Of a DNA stretch of 64,000 bases, positions 44,511 to 53,420 are shown piece by piece (position 1 is the stretch's first letter; each line of letters begins with the position of its first letter). The stretch lies in assembly GCF_030268085.1 (NCBI RefSeq), contig NZ_BSDE01000001.1:806001-870000 (forward strand), written 5' to 3'. The position numbers and the translations under genes are program-made. The notes under the pieces are model-generated. The model ran no database searches, was not told where the DNA came from, and worked only from the letters and a program-made list of their open reading frames with translations. This DNA comes from Geothrix limicola. GTDB taxonomy: Bacteria > Acidobacteriota > Holophagae > Holophagales > Holophagaceae.

Positions 44511-45736
44511 TGCGCCGGAGGCACCTGGGCACGGCCCTCCTGCTGGGCCTCGCCTGCCTCGGATGTCGCAACCGGGCGGTGAAACCCGCGCCGCCGCCCC
44601 CCGTGTCGCTCAGCCTGGTGGCCGTCGGGGACATCCTCATGCACCAGGATGTGAAGCAGGCCGCCGCCCAGGCACCCGAGGGGTTCCCCGCGCTGTGGGC
44701 CGATCTGGTGCCCCTGTTCCAGGGCGCGGACCTGGCCTTCGGGAACCTGGAGACGCCCGTGGCACCAAGCACCGGCCGGCCGGGCGTCCCCTTCCAGTTC
44801 AACGCGCCGGAAGGCCTGCCGGCAGCCCTGCGTGCCAGCGGATTCACGGTGCTTTCCACGGCCAACAACCACGCCTTCGACCAGGGCCCCCGGGGCGTTC
44901 GCGAGACCCTGGAGCGCCTGAGGACGGAACGCCTGGTGGCCGTCGGCAGCGGCGAGGATCGCGCCCAGGCGGAAACCACGCGGATCGTCGAACGCCACGG
45001 CCTCCGCGTGGCCTTTCTCGGGTTCACCGACCTCTTCAACCTGGATCTGAACCGGCGCGCCACCGAGCCCTGGGTGCGGCCCATGGATCTGGAACCCGCC
45101 CTTCGGGCCGTGCGGGAGGCGAGGGCCCAGGCGGATCTCGTCGTCGTGAGCGTGCACTGGGGCAACGAGTACCAGCACACGCCCACGAAGCGGCAGCGGG
45201 ACCTCGCCCGCGCCCTGGTGGGCGCGGGCTGCGACGTGATCCTGGGTCATCACCCCCACGTGCTCCAGCCCGCGGAGCTGCTGGAGGTCGAGGGTCGCAA
45301 GGCCCTTGTGGCCTACTCCCTGGGCAACTTCATCAGCAACCAGGACCGGATGTACCGTGCGGATCTCTTTCCCGTGGCCGAAGGGGACAACCGCGACGGC
45401 GCGGCGCTGAAGGTGCGTTTCGAACAAAGGCCCGGTGGCGACGGGCGGAATCGTTTAAGCCTGGCCGGAGCCTCGGTCGAGCCGCTCTGGACCGAAAACA
45501 ACTGGGGTTCCCCTGCTCGCCGGGAGATCCGCGTGATCCGCGTGGGAGCCGCTGAGTCCCGCGTCCGTGCCGAACTCGACCGGCTGGCCGATCCCATCGA
45601 AGGGCCCAAGGCGGCGGCGGACGAGGCCCAGCGCAGGAAGGCCATCCTCGAAAAGCAGGAGTATCTGCGCACCCTCATCCTGCGGCGGAAGCGCGTGGCA
45701 GAGGTGGTCGGCGAAGCCTTTGTGATGGCGCCCTAG
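44510..45736 (+). CDS. CapA-family lipoprotein (poly-gamma-glutamate synthesis-like)
   Basis: A 408-residue lipoprotein with lipobox LACLGC (Cys at about 20). The metallophosphoesterase-like CapA fold follows: SLVAVGDILMHQDV, FGNLETPV, VLSTANNHAFDQG, VVVSVHWGNEYQ and VILGHHPHVLQP, with Asp, Asn and His metal ligands. CapA proteins take part in making or anchoring poly-gamma-glutamate capsules; some act as peptidoglycan-linked phosphatases. ATG 44510 (overlapping the radical SAM stop) is used instead of the longer upstream frame. Confidence 0.87.
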   Translation: MRRRHLGTALLLGLACLGCRNRAVKPAPPPPVSLSLVAVGDILMHQDVKQAAAQAPEGFPALWADLVPLFQGADLAFGNLETPVAPSTGRPGVPFQFNAPEGLPAALRASGFTVLSTANNHAFDQGPRGVRETLERLRTERLVAVGSGEDRAQAETTRIVERHGLRVAFLGFTDLFNLDLNRRATEPWVRPMDLEPALRAVREARAQADLVVVSVHWGNEYQHTPTKRQRDLARALVGAGCDVILGHHPHVLQPAELLEVEGRKALVAYSLGNFISNQDRMYRADLFPVAEGDNRDGAALKVRFEQRPGGDGRNRLSLAGASVEPLWTENNWGSPARREIRVIRVGAAESRVRAELDRLADPIEGPKAAADEAQRRKAILEKQEYLRTLILRRKRVAEVVGEAFVMAP

Positions 45737-45770
45737 AGAGCCTCGAACGAACGCAAGCCGCGTCCCTGCG

Positions 45771-45800
45771 TTGACTCTGGCCGGATTCCGCGCCGACAAT
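45771..45800 (+). promoter_or_regulatory. Candidate sigma-70 promoter of the hydrolase gene
   Basis: -35 TTGACT (45771-45776) and -10 GACAAT (45795-45800) with an 18-base spacer lie 24 bases before the ATG at 45824. Confidence 0.5.
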
Positions 45801-45823
45801 GGCCCATCCTCCCGGGAGCAGTC

Positions 45824-46822
45824 ATGACGGACCGTGTTCTTCGGAAAGCCGCATTGTCGTTGGTTCTTTCGCTCATGGTTGGTGGCCTCGGGGCGGCCCC
45901 GCCTCCGGCCCAGGTCTATCCGGTCCAGGAACAGTTCGTCGACAGTGGCGGCGTCTTGATCTACGTGAAGACGGTGGGGAAGGGGGATCCGCTCATCCTG
46001 CTGCACGGCGGGCCCGGCGCCACCCACGAGTATCTGCTGCCCCACCTGCTTCCCCTCGCGCGGCACAACCGCCTCGTGTTCATCGACGAGCGGGGTTCGG
46101 GCCGCTCCCAGAAGCTGGAGGATGCCACCCGCTACACCACGGAGGCCATGGCCGACGACGTGGAGGCCGTGCGGAAGGCCCTGGGCCTGGGGAAGGTCTC
46201 GGTGCTCGGCCATTCCTGCGGCGGCGTGCTGGCCCAGGCCTATGCGCTGAAGTATCCCGCCAACCTCTCCCACTTGGTTCTGTGCAGCACCTTCCATTCC
46301 GCCAGGGCCATGAACGAGGTGTTCCGGAAGATGAAGGAGAAGATGCCACCGGAGCTCCGCGCTTCCATCGACCGCATGGAGGCCGAAGGCCTCTTCGGCA
46401 AGGGCAGGCCGTACGAGCGCGGCCGCTACACGGCCGAGTATGCGGAGGCGGCCTGGGGCCAGGGCTACTTCCCCTACCTGTATGGCGCGCGTCCGGATCC
46501 GCGCTTCGAAGCCTCGAATGCGGGGCCGGACGATTGGGCCGTCTACCGGGAAATGTGGGGTTCCCACGGGGAGTTCGTCATCGATGGCAACCTCACTTCC
46601 GTGGAATATGCCGACCGGCTTCCGGGGCTCAAGATGCCCACCCTGATCACGGTCGGGGACCACGATGAATGCGATCCCTCGCTGGCCCGCGAGATGAACC
46701 GCCTGATCCCGGGCTCCCGCCTCGTCGTGCTTCCCAACAGCGGGCACATGACCTTCGTGGATCAGCCGAAGGCCTTCCTTGAGGCGGTGGACGGCTTCCT
46801 CCACCCCGCCCGGACCCGCTAG
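45824..46822 (+). CDS. Secreted alpha/beta hydrolase, proline iminopeptidase-like
   Basis: A 332-residue hydrolase with a signal peptide (cleavage near GGLGAAPPPA). The S33 family oxyanion block is LLHGGPGATHEY, DERGSGRS follows, the nucleophile elbow is LGHSCGGVLA, and the acid and His are in VGDHDECDPS and PNSGHMTF. These are the marks of prolyl iminopeptidases. The elbow has Cys next to the nucleophilic Ser (HSCGG). It acts outside the cytoplasm. The gene has its own promoter-like site and ends 9 bases before the convergent HD gene. Confidence 0.88.
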   Translation: MTDRVLRKAALSLVLSLMVGGLGAAPPPAQVYPVQEQFVDSGGVLIYVKTVGKGDPLILLHGGPGATHEYLLPHLLPLARHNRLVFIDERGSGRSQKLEDATRYTTEAMADDVEAVRKALGLGKVSVLGHSCGGVLAQAYALKYPANLSHLVLCSTFHSARAMNEVFRKMKEKMPPELRASIDRMEAEGLFGKGRPYERGRYTAEYAEAAWGQGYFPYLYGARPDPRFEASNAGPDDWAVYREMWGSHGEFVIDGNLTSVEYADRLPGLKMPTLITVGDHDECDPSLAREMNRLIPGSRLVVLPNSGHMTFVDQPKAFLEAVDGFLHPARTR

Positions 46823-46831
46823 GCCGGAGCC

Positions 46832-47389
46832 CTAATTCAGGCCCAGTTCTCCACGATGCGCGTGCAGCACGCCGATGATGCGCGCGAGGTGCTCGTCTTC
46901 GGTGCCGCCGATGGCTTCGATGAGCATCCGCAGCCCCTCGGCCACTTCGAAACGATCGACGCCCGCGGCGAAGGCCTTGTCCTTCAGCTTCTTCTTCACG
47001 CTCTTGGGCTCCAGGCCTTCGGTGCGGGTGGGGCGCACGAGGGCGCAGGCCATGACGAAGCCCGTGATTTCGTCGGAGGCGAGCAGCGCCTTGTCCAGCA
47101 GGCTCTCGTAGGGCACCTGCCAGCGTGTGTAGTGGGCGCTGATGGCGTGGGCGATGTCTTCGTCACCACGCGCCCGAAGCCAGGCCACGATGCGCCGGGG
47201 ATGTTCCTCGGGCCAGGAATCGTAGTCCGCGTCGTGCAGCAGTCCCGCCAGGCCGAAGCGCTCCACATCCTGGTCGAGTCCGGTGGCGAGGTCGCGCATG
47301 ACCAGCTCCACGGCGCGGGCGTGCACGCGCAGCTTGTCCGAGGGCGTCCAGTCGCAGAGCAGCTGCCAGGCTTCGTCGCGGGTCAGCAT
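46832..47389 (-). CDS. HD-domain protein
   Basis: A 185-residue HD-superfamily metal hydrolase fold. LRVHARAVELVM gives the first His, GLAGLLHDADYD is the HD motif, and the later AISAHYTRW carries another His. Similar proteins are annotated as HD hydrolases of unknown substrate, often nucleotide phosphatases. It is the last of a six-gene minus-strand run and begins 10 bases after truA. ATG 47389 is used instead of the much longer frame, whose upstream part overlaps truA. Confidence 0.85.
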   Translation of the reverse strand: MLTRDEAWQLLCDWTPSDKLRVHARAVELVMRDLATGLDQDVERFGLAGLLHDADYDSWPEEHPRRIVAWLRARGDEDIAHAISAHYTRWQVPYESLLDKALLASDEITGFVMACALVRPTRTEGLEPKSVKKKLKDKAFAAGVDRFEVAEGLRMLIEAIGGTEDEHLARIIGVLHAHRGELGLN

Positions 47390-47399
47390 CCGGGCACCC

Positions 47400-48230
47400 T
47401 CAGGGAATGAAGATCGTGGGCATGGGCGCGCCGGGTTCCGGATCGCCGGAGTAGCGGACGCCTTCGAGGAAGAGCCCCGAGGAGGGCGCGGCTTTCGCGC
47501 CCCAGTAGAGGTTGGCCGCCTCGGTGGGGTTCCGGAGATCCTCCTGCACCCGCCGCGGCTCTTCCTCGCCGAGGGCGCAGGCCACGGAAGCTCCGACCAT
47601 GCGGCGCACCTGGCGGCGGTAGAAGTGGGTGGCGCGGACCCGCAGCAGGACGAGCGATCCGGACTCGGACACCTCGCAGCGCAACAGGCGGGAACGGCCA
47701 TCCTCCTCGGTATCGAGGTCCGCGAAGGCCGACACGTCCTGATCGCCCTCGAAGGCACCCCAGGCGCGCTGGAGGCGATCCAGGTCCAGGTTGCGCTTCA
47801 CCCACCAGATCCAGGGCTTGCCGAAGGCGCTGCGGCGCCGGCTGATCTGGTAGAGGTAGGTGCGGTCGACGGCATCGTGGCGCGCATGGAAGCGCGGCGG
47901 GCAGGTGCGGATGTCGCGGATGGCGATGTCCTGGGGCAGGGCGCTGTCCAGAATGCGCCGCAGCTCACCGGGGCGGGGTGCGCCCTTGGCCTCCAGGTGG
48001 AGGTGGGCCACCTGGCCGAGGGCATGCACGCCGGCGTCGGTGCGGCCCGCGCCACCCAGATAGACGAGGCGCAGGCCGGCCTCGTGGATGACGTGCTCCA
48101 GGCTGCCCGCCACGGTGCGCACGCCTTCGCGGGACTGCTTGGCGCCCTGCTTCTGCCAGCCCTGGAATCGGCTTCCGTCGTATTCGATCAGCAGCCTGAA
48201 AGCGGCCAGGGGGGCGGATCTCATGGCCAT
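47400..48230 (-). CDS. truA: tRNA pseudouridine synthase A
   Basis: A 276-residue enzyme that modifies positions 38-40 of the tRNA anticodon arm. The catalytic Asp is in GGAGRTDAGVHA (around residue 60). FRLLIEYDGSRFQGWQ is the N-terminal signature, and ATHFYRRQVRRMVGA is the conserved C-terminal block. Two Mets, at 48230 and 48224, could be the start. The gap to the receiver gene is one base, consistent with an operon. Confidence 0.93.
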   Translation of the reverse strand: MAMRSAPLAAFRLLIEYDGSRFQGWQKQGAKQSREGVRTVAGSLEHVIHEAGLRLVYLGGAGRTDAGVHALGQVAHLHLEAKGAPRPGELRRILDSALPQDIAIRDIRTCPPRFHARHDAVDRTYLYQISRRRSAFGKPWIWWVKRNLDLDRLQRAWGAFEGDQDVSAFADLDTEEDGRSRLLRCEVSESGSLVLLRVRATHFYRRQVRRMVGASVACALGEEEPRRVQEDLRNPTEAANLYWGAKAAPSSGLFLEGVRYSGDPEPGAPMPTIFIP

Positions 48231-48231
48231 G

Positions 48232-48630
48232 TCAGCGTCCGATGACGGCCTTGACGGCCTCGATCAAGGTGGCGGGGTCGTGGATGGGCTTGGCGATGTA
48301 ACCCTCGGCCCCCGTCAGTTCCAGGTATTTCTCTCGGTCGCCGAACATGGCGTGGGCCGTGGCCAGCAGCACGGGGATGTGGCGCGTGGCCTCGTCCTTC
48401 TTTAGCAGCTGGGTGATGAAGATGCCATCGACCTTGGAACCTTCGTAGCTGGACCGGGAGAGGCTGACATCCATGATCACGGCGGCCAGATCCGCTTCGC
48501 GGGCGAGGCGGAGGATCTCCTCCACCTCTTCCGAGACGAGCACCTCGTACCCGCCCTTTTTGACGAGCACGGTCTGGATGAATTTCACATTGATGGGGTC
48601 GTCCTCGACGAGGAGGATCCGGTTGGACAT
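48232..48630 (-). CDS. CheY-like response regulator
   Basis: A 132-residue single receiver domain. ILLVEDDPINVKFI gives the acidic pair, VIMDVSLSRSS the phospho-Asp, LLATAHAM the Thr, and IAKPI the Lys. The loop after the Asp is long (SLSRSSYEGSKVDG), an insertion relative to CheY. It has no output domain and no histidine kinase beside it, so its partner is elsewhere. Confidence 0.9.
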   Translation of the reverse strand: MSNRILLVEDDPINVKFIQTVLVKKGGYEVLVSEEVEEILRLAREADLAAVIMDVSLSRSSYEGSKVDGIFITQLLKKDEATRHIPVLLATAHAMFGDREKYLELTGAEGYIAKPIHDPATLIEAVKAVIGR

Positions 48631-48661
48631 GAACGCCTCAGTTGTTTCAGCCTATCGACAG

Positions 48662-49513
48662 TCAGTGGTAACTGCCAAACTTTTGCTGAGTTTCCAAGCG
48701 TTCGAGGAGGTCGTCGGGCACCTGCAGCCCGCCCCGTCCGCGGCCCAGGCGCAGGCCCGGCTTGTTGGCGCCGTGGTAGTCGCTCCCGCCCGTGACGACC
48801 ATGCCGAGGCGCGCCGCCAGGGCCACGAAATACTTCTGCTCGGCGGCTCGGTACTCGCCGTAATAGCCTTCGAGGCCCTCGACGCCCCTGCGCTGCAGAT
48901 CCGCCATGGCCTCGTCCCAGCGGAAGCCCTTGCCGCCGAAGCGCCCGGGATGCGCGACCACGGGCACACCGCCGGCCTCGCGGATCCAGCGGGTGGCTTC
49001 TTCGGGACTCAGCTCCTCCCTCGGCACGAAGCCCGGGCAATCATCGCCGATGAGCCGCTCGAAGGCCTCCTGGGGGCGGCGCACGAAGCCCCGGGCGGCG
49101 AGCGCCTTGGCGAAGTGGACGCGAGAGAGCAGGGGGGTATCGGCCTGGGCCTGCACGTCCTCGCGGGTCACGGGACAGCCCAGCTCAGCCAGGCGCGTGA
49201 GCATGCGGCCGTTGCGATCGTCACGGCGTCCGCGCAGTTCTTCCAGCCGCGCCTGGAAGCGGGCGTCCGCAGGGTCGACGAGCAGGCCGAGCACATGGAG
49301 TGACTGGCCCAGGAAGCGGCAGCTCAGTTCGGTACCCACCAGCAGGCGCACCTTCACGCGGGGCTGCATGGCGAGGAAGTCGGGGATGCCGCCGAGGGTG
49401 TCGTGATCGGTGAGGCAGAGGGCCGTCAGCCGCGCCTCTTCGCCGAGCAGGGCGAGTTGCTCGGGCGTGTCCGTTCCGTCGGAATGGAAGGTGTGGCAGT
49501 GGAGGTCGATCAC
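48662..49513 (-). CDS. PHP-domain phosphoesterase
   Basis: A 283-residue PHP protein. Metal-binding motifs are DLHCHTFHSDGT at the start, LCLTDHDTL, VVAHPGRFG in the middle, and GGSDYHGAN near the end. Such proteins are usually 3',5'-nucleoside bisphosphate or 5'-3' exonuclease-type phosphatases (TrpH-like). It is 4 bases after the FlhB-C-like gene on the same strand. Confidence 0.9.
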   Translation of the reverse strand: MIDLHCHTFHSDGTDTPEQLALLGEEARLTALCLTDHDTLGGIPDFLAMQPRVKVRLLVGTELSCRFLGQSLHVLGLLVDPADARFQARLEELRGRRDDRNGRMLTRLAELGCPVTREDVQAQADTPLLSRVHFAKALAARGFVRRPQEAFERLIGDDCPGFVPREELSPEEATRWIREAGGVPVVAHPGRFGGKGFRWDEAMADLQRRGVEGLEGYYGEYRAAEQKYFVALAARLGMVVTGGSDYHGANKPGLRLGRGRGGLQVPDDLLERLETQQKFGSYH

Positions 49514-49517
49514 AGTG

Positions 49518-49832
49518 TCAGGGCTCGGATGCCGGTGGAGAGAGGTTCTTGTTGGCGCGGTAGAGCGCGGCCAGCAGCACGGCGACGGCCTGGAACAGCT
49601 CGGGGGGGATGAGCCGGTTCAGATCCAGGGGTTCGAGGGCGGAGAGCAGATCCGGATCCTTCGACACCGAGACGCCATGCTGTTTCGCCAACTCAAGAAT
49701 GCGCTCGGCCAGCAGTCCCTGGCCCTTGGCGACGAGGCGGGGCGCGGCGTCCTGGAAGGGCGCCTCCGGCCGGTACCGCAGGGCGGCGGCGCGGGGGCGG
49801 GCGGTTCCGGGACGGGCTGCTGGACGAGCCAT
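49518..49832 (-). CDS. Stand-alone FlhB C-terminal-like protein
   Basis: A 104-residue protein that matches the cytoplasmic C-terminal domain of FlhB/YscU type III export switch proteins (AALRYRPEAPFQDAAPRLVAKGQGLLAERILELAKQHG, then DLNRLIPPELFQAVAVLLAALYR). The four transmembrane helices of full FlhB are absent, and the NPTH autocleavage motif is not seen. No flagellar or type III genes are nearby. It sits between a glycosyltransferase gene (22 bases) and a PHP gene (4 bases). Similar short FlhB-related proteins exist in other bacteria; their role is unclear. Confidence 0.8.
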   Translation of the reverse strand: MARPAARPGTARPRAAALRYRPEAPFQDAAPRLVAKGQGLLAERILELAKQHGVSVSKDPDLLSALEPLDLNRLIPPELFQAVAVLLAALYRANKNLSPPASEP

Positions 49833-49854
49833 GGGCCCTTATCGGTCGATTCGG

Positions 49855-51378
49855 CTACTGGACGAAGTTGGCGGCGCTCTGGGCGTCGTCGGCGGGCTCT
49901 TCCATGGCCAGGCGGCGGAACAGCTTCACGTCGGCCAGGGAGAGGATGCTCATGTAGGAGAAGCCGCTGAAGAACAGCCAGAGGAAGGGCACGGAGGCCC
50001 ACTTGCGGATGTAGATGGCCACCAGCACCGCGCCGAAGTAGTAGATGGCGAAGCCCAGTTCGAGGAAGGTCATGAGGCTCTTGGGCACCTTGTAGGCGCG
50101 CTTGGTGACCGACTTGCCGTTGGCGTCCACGCCGTACTTGGGGGTGCGCTTGAATTCCTTGTCGTCGGTGAAGAAGCCTTCCAGCACGGCCTTGGCCTGG
50201 TTGAGCGCGAGGCCGATGCCCAGGCCCATGAGGCCGGGGATGTACTTCAGGCGGCGCAGCCAGCCCGTGTTGTCCGTCAGTTCCTTCTGGGAGAGGCCGA
50301 AGTAGAGGCCGACGCTCACGGCGTTCAACAGGAAGAAGGGGCCGTCCGTCAGCAGGAGGATGTGCACGGGGGTGCCGGCCCGGAAGATCATGGCGGGCAC
50401 CATGATGATGGAGAGCACCACCATCAGCATGTAGTTGCAGTTGGCCGTCAGGTGGAACCAGCACTCCAGCTTGGTGTGCAGGCTCTCGTTGGACTTCCAG
50501 ATGGTCTTCATCAGCTTGCGGATGACCTGGGCGTTGCCCTTGGCCCAGCGGTGCTGCTGGCTCTTGAAGGCATTGACCTCGACGGGCAGCTCGGCGGGGA
50601 CGACGAGATCCTTGAGGTAGACGCCCTTCCAGCCCTTGAGCTGGGCGCGGTAGGAGAGATCCGCATCCTCGGTGATGGTGTCGTGCTCCCAGCCGCCCGC
50701 ATCGGCGATGGCGGAAACGCGCCACATGCCGGCGGTGCCACTGAAGTTGAAGAAGGCTTTGGAGCGGTGGCGGGCCGTGTGCTCGAAGACGAAGTGGCCG
50801 TCGAGCAGGATGGCCTGCACCTGGGTCAGCAGGGAGAACTCGCGGTTGAGGTGGGCCCAGCAGCCCTGGACGAAGGCGACCTTCTCATTGGCGAAGTGGG
50901 GGACGGCCTTGCGGAGGAAGTCTTCGGTGGGGAGGAAGTCGGCGTCGAACATGGCCACCAACTCGCCTTTGGCGACCTTGAGGCCTTCGGAGAGGGCGCC
51001 GGCCTTGAAGCCCGTGCGGTCCGTCCGGTGCAGGTAGTGGATGTCGAAGCCGAGGGCCTTGTAGCGGTCGCACACGGCGCTGGCGACCTTCACGGTGTCG
51101 TCCGTGGAGTCGTCGAGCACCTGGATCTCGAGCTTCTCCTTGGGCCAGTCCATCTTCACGACGTGGTCCATGAGCCGCTCGATGACGTTCATCTCGTTGA
51201 ACACGGCCAGCTGCACCGTGACCACGGGAAGGTAGCTCTCGTCGCCCTGGGGCTGAGGCACGTCCTTCTTGTGGCGGAAGTAGAGCAGGAGCATCCAGAG
51301 GCGGTGAGCCCCGTAGACACTCAGGATGCTGAGCAGCGTGAAGTAGGTCACGAGCACGACGGTTTTGACGAATTCCAT
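49855..51378 (-). CDS. Membrane glycosyltransferase, family 2 (cellulose synthase-like)
   Basis: A 507-residue processive-type glycosyltransferase. An N-terminal helix (VVLVTYFTLLSILSVYG) is followed by the GT2 domain with DDSTDD, DADF, TEDADLS and the QQHRW motif that binds the growing chain. Three to four transmembrane segments close the protein. It may make a polysaccharide or add sugar to a lipid; no PilZ domain or CesB partner is adjacent. ATG 51378 is used; a GTG at 51450 would extend the chain by 24 residues without a helix or motif. It heads the minus-strand run 51378-46832. Confidence 0.85.
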   Translation of the reverse strand: MEFVKTVVLVTYFTLLSILSVYGAHRLWMLLLYFRHKKDVPQPQGDESYLPVVTVQLAVFNEMNVIERLMDHVVKMDWPKEKLEIQVLDDSTDDTVKVASAVCDRYKALGFDIHYLHRTDRTGFKAGALSEGLKVAKGELVAMFDADFLPTEDFLRKAVPHFANEKVAFVQGCWAHLNREFSLLTQVQAILLDGHFVFEHTARHRSKAFFNFSGTAGMWRVSAIADAGGWEHDTITEDADLSYRAQLKGWKGVYLKDLVVPAELPVEVNAFKSQQHRWAKGNAQVIRKLMKTIWKSNESLHTKLECWFHLTANCNYMLMVVLSIIMVPAMIFRAGTPVHILLLTDGPFFLLNAVSVGLYFGLSQKELTDNTGWLRRLKYIPGLMGLGIGLALNQAKAVLEGFFTDDKEFKRTPKYGVDANGKSVTKRAYKVPKSLMTFLELGFAIYYFGAVLVAIYIRKWASVPFLWLFFSGFSYMSILSLADVKLFRRLAMEEPADDAQSAANFVQ

Positions 51379-51505
51379 CACGGAATACACCCCCCACAGC
51401 CCGGGTCGGCGGGCCTGCTTTATTGTGTCAGTTGTTCTTGGAAAATCCACGAAAAACCTAACAATCTACCGTCACATCTCCGAAGCGTCCGGTAGGATGG
51501 CAAGC

Positions 51506-53407
51506 ATGGGTGATATCGACAACCTCAACTTCCCCAGATCGATCGGCCGGTACCAGGTCCTGCGGCTGCTGGGTTCGGGGGCCATGGGAAGCGTCGTCCT
51601 GGCCGAGGATCCCCGGATCAAGCGCAAGGTGGCCATCAAGCTCATGAAGCTGGACGCCGTGCGCACCGAGGCGGACCAGCATGAATATCTCGCGCGTTTT
51701 CAACGAGAAGCGGAAGTCTCCGGGCTCCTGAACCACCCGGGCATCGTGGCCATCTACGACGTGGGCGAGGTGGAGGGCCACGGGCCCTTCCTGGCCATGG
51801 AGTTCGTGCCGGGCAAGCCCCTGGACGGGCTCATGAAGAACGGCCCGGCCCTGAGCCTCAAGGAGAAGCTCCGGATCACCGTGGGTTTGGCCGAGGCCCT
51901 CGATCACGCCCATGCCAAGGGGATCGTCCATCGGGATGTGAAGCCCGGCAACGTGATGGTCAGTGAGGACGGGCGCCCCAAGCTGATGGATTTCGGCATC
52001 GCCAAGCGAGAGGATGCCAGCCTCACCCAGACGGGCACCTTCCTGGGCACGCCCAGCTACGCGAGCCCCGAACAGATCCGGGAAGGCACCGTCGACAACC
52101 GCTCCGACATCTTCAGCTTCGGCGTGCTGGTCTTCGAGCTCATGAGCGGCCAGTCTCCGTTTCCGGGCACCTCCATCAACACGATCCTCTATCGCATCGT
52201 GAACGAGCCGCCCATCGAGGTGAATCCCCCGGTGCTGGGCCTGCTTCCGGAAGGCTGGCGCCGCGTCTTCGACAAGGTGCTCGCCAAGCAGCCGAGCGAC
52301 CGCCATCCCTCCTGCCTTGCCTTCGCGCGCGACCTGCTGGACGTGGTGGTGGAACTGGGCAAGGACGATCGCCGCGAGATCATGGGACTGATGGGCATCA
52401 ACGGCGATGCCAGCATCCCCGAAATCAAGTCGACCTCCTTCGACGAAACCATGGTGGTGCCCCCGGCCGACCATCACAGGCGCAGCTGGCTCTGGATCGC
52501 ACCCCTGGCCCTGGCCTTCGTGGTGGGCACGGGCTGGTTCCTGTTCCGGGGCTCCAAGGGAACCCGGCTCCAGATCGATTCCCTGCCTGCAGGTGCCAAG
52601 GTCTTCGTGAATGACCTGCCCGTGGGCAGCACGCCCATGAATCAGCCCCTGACCGCCGGAGACAAGCTGCGCCTCGAGCTGAAGGGCTATCTGCCAGTCG
52701 TCTACGAGGTCAAGCCCAACCAGGCGCCCTCGGCCTTCCCGATGCAGCCGATCATCAACGAGGAACTGGTGGATTCCACGCCGCAGGGGGCCACCGTCGT
52801 CATCGATGAAAAGGCCCTCGAGGGCGTGACGCCCCTGAAGGTGCGCTGGAACCAGGGCCAGACCCACCGATTGACCCTCACCCTCGGGAAGCTGATCTAC
52901 GCCGCGGATTTCGGCCCCGGCGAAGTGCCCAGCGGGCGGGCCTTCGAATTGAAGGAAGCCGCCACGTCGGAGACGCGCCAGGAGCCGCCGCTGGATCCCA
53001 ACGCTCCCGGCAGCCTGAAACTGGCCGGAGGCTTCAGTGTCCGCGTGAAGGTGGATGGCAAGGACCAGGGTGAACTCGGCCCCGGTTCGAAACTGCCGCT
53101 CACTCCGGGGAGTCACCGCCTCGACCTGGCGAGCCCCAGGCACTACTACAAGGATTCCCGCACCGTCTCGATCATCGCGGGCCAGACCGCCACGTTGACG
53201 CTGCCCGGCCTCGCCACGCTGACCGTGGAAACCTTCCCGGGCACCGGCAAGGTGTTCGTGGACGATCAGGACACGGGCATCGAAAGCGACGGCAGCAGTG
53301 TCCAGGTGGCCCAGGGGCGCCACAACGTGTCCGTGCGCGGCCCGAAGGGCATCAAGCACCAGACCGTGGACCTCACCGGAGACAAGGGGCTGAAGTTCCC
53401 ACTTTGA
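51506..53407 (+). CDS. Transmembrane Ser/Thr kinase with PEGA repeats
   Basis: A 633-residue PknB-like kinase. Kinase motifs: glycine loop LLGSGAMGSVVLA, VAIKLMK lysine, catalytic HRDVKPGNVM, magnesium loop LMDFGIAK, and GTPSYASPEQ. A single transmembrane helix lies near residues 328-348. The exterior part has PEGA-type beta repeats (IDSLPAGAKVFVNDLPVGSTP is clearest, then similar at about residues 415-440 and 570-590). These sense wall-related or peptide ligands in other kinases. ATG 51506 has AGGA 8 bases upstream; 51497 is an alternative. It is divergent from the glycosyltransferase gene. Confidence 0.92.
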   Translation: MGDIDNLNFPRSIGRYQVLRLLGSGAMGSVVLAEDPRIKRKVAIKLMKLDAVRTEADQHEYLARFQREAEVSGLLNHPGIVAIYDVGEVEGHGPFLAMEFVPGKPLDGLMKNGPALSLKEKLRITVGLAEALDHAHAKGIVHRDVKPGNVMVSEDGRPKLMDFGIAKREDASLTQTGTFLGTPSYASPEQIREGTVDNRSDIFSFGVLVFELMSGQSPFPGTSINTILYRIVNEPPIEVNPPVLGLLPEGWRRVFDKVLAKQPSDRHPSCLAFARDLLDVVVELGKDDRREIMGLMGINGDASIPEIKSTSFDETMVVPPADHHRRSWLWIAPLALAFVVGTGWFLFRGSKGTRLQIDSLPAGAKVFVNDLPVGSTPMNQPLTAGDKLRLELKGYLPVVYEVKPNQAPSAFPMQPIINEELVDSTPQGATVVIDEKALEGVTPLKVRWNQGQTHRLTLTLGKLIYAADFGPGEVPSGRAFELKEAATSETRQEPPLDPNAPGSLKLAGGFSVRVKVDGKDQGELGPGSKLPLTPGSHRLDLASPRHYYKDSRTVSIIAGQTATLTLPGLATLTVETFPGTGKVFVDDQDTGIESDGSSVQVAQGRHNVSVRGPKGIKHQTVDLTGDKGLKFPL

Positions 53408-53420
53408 TCACCCGCTTTGA

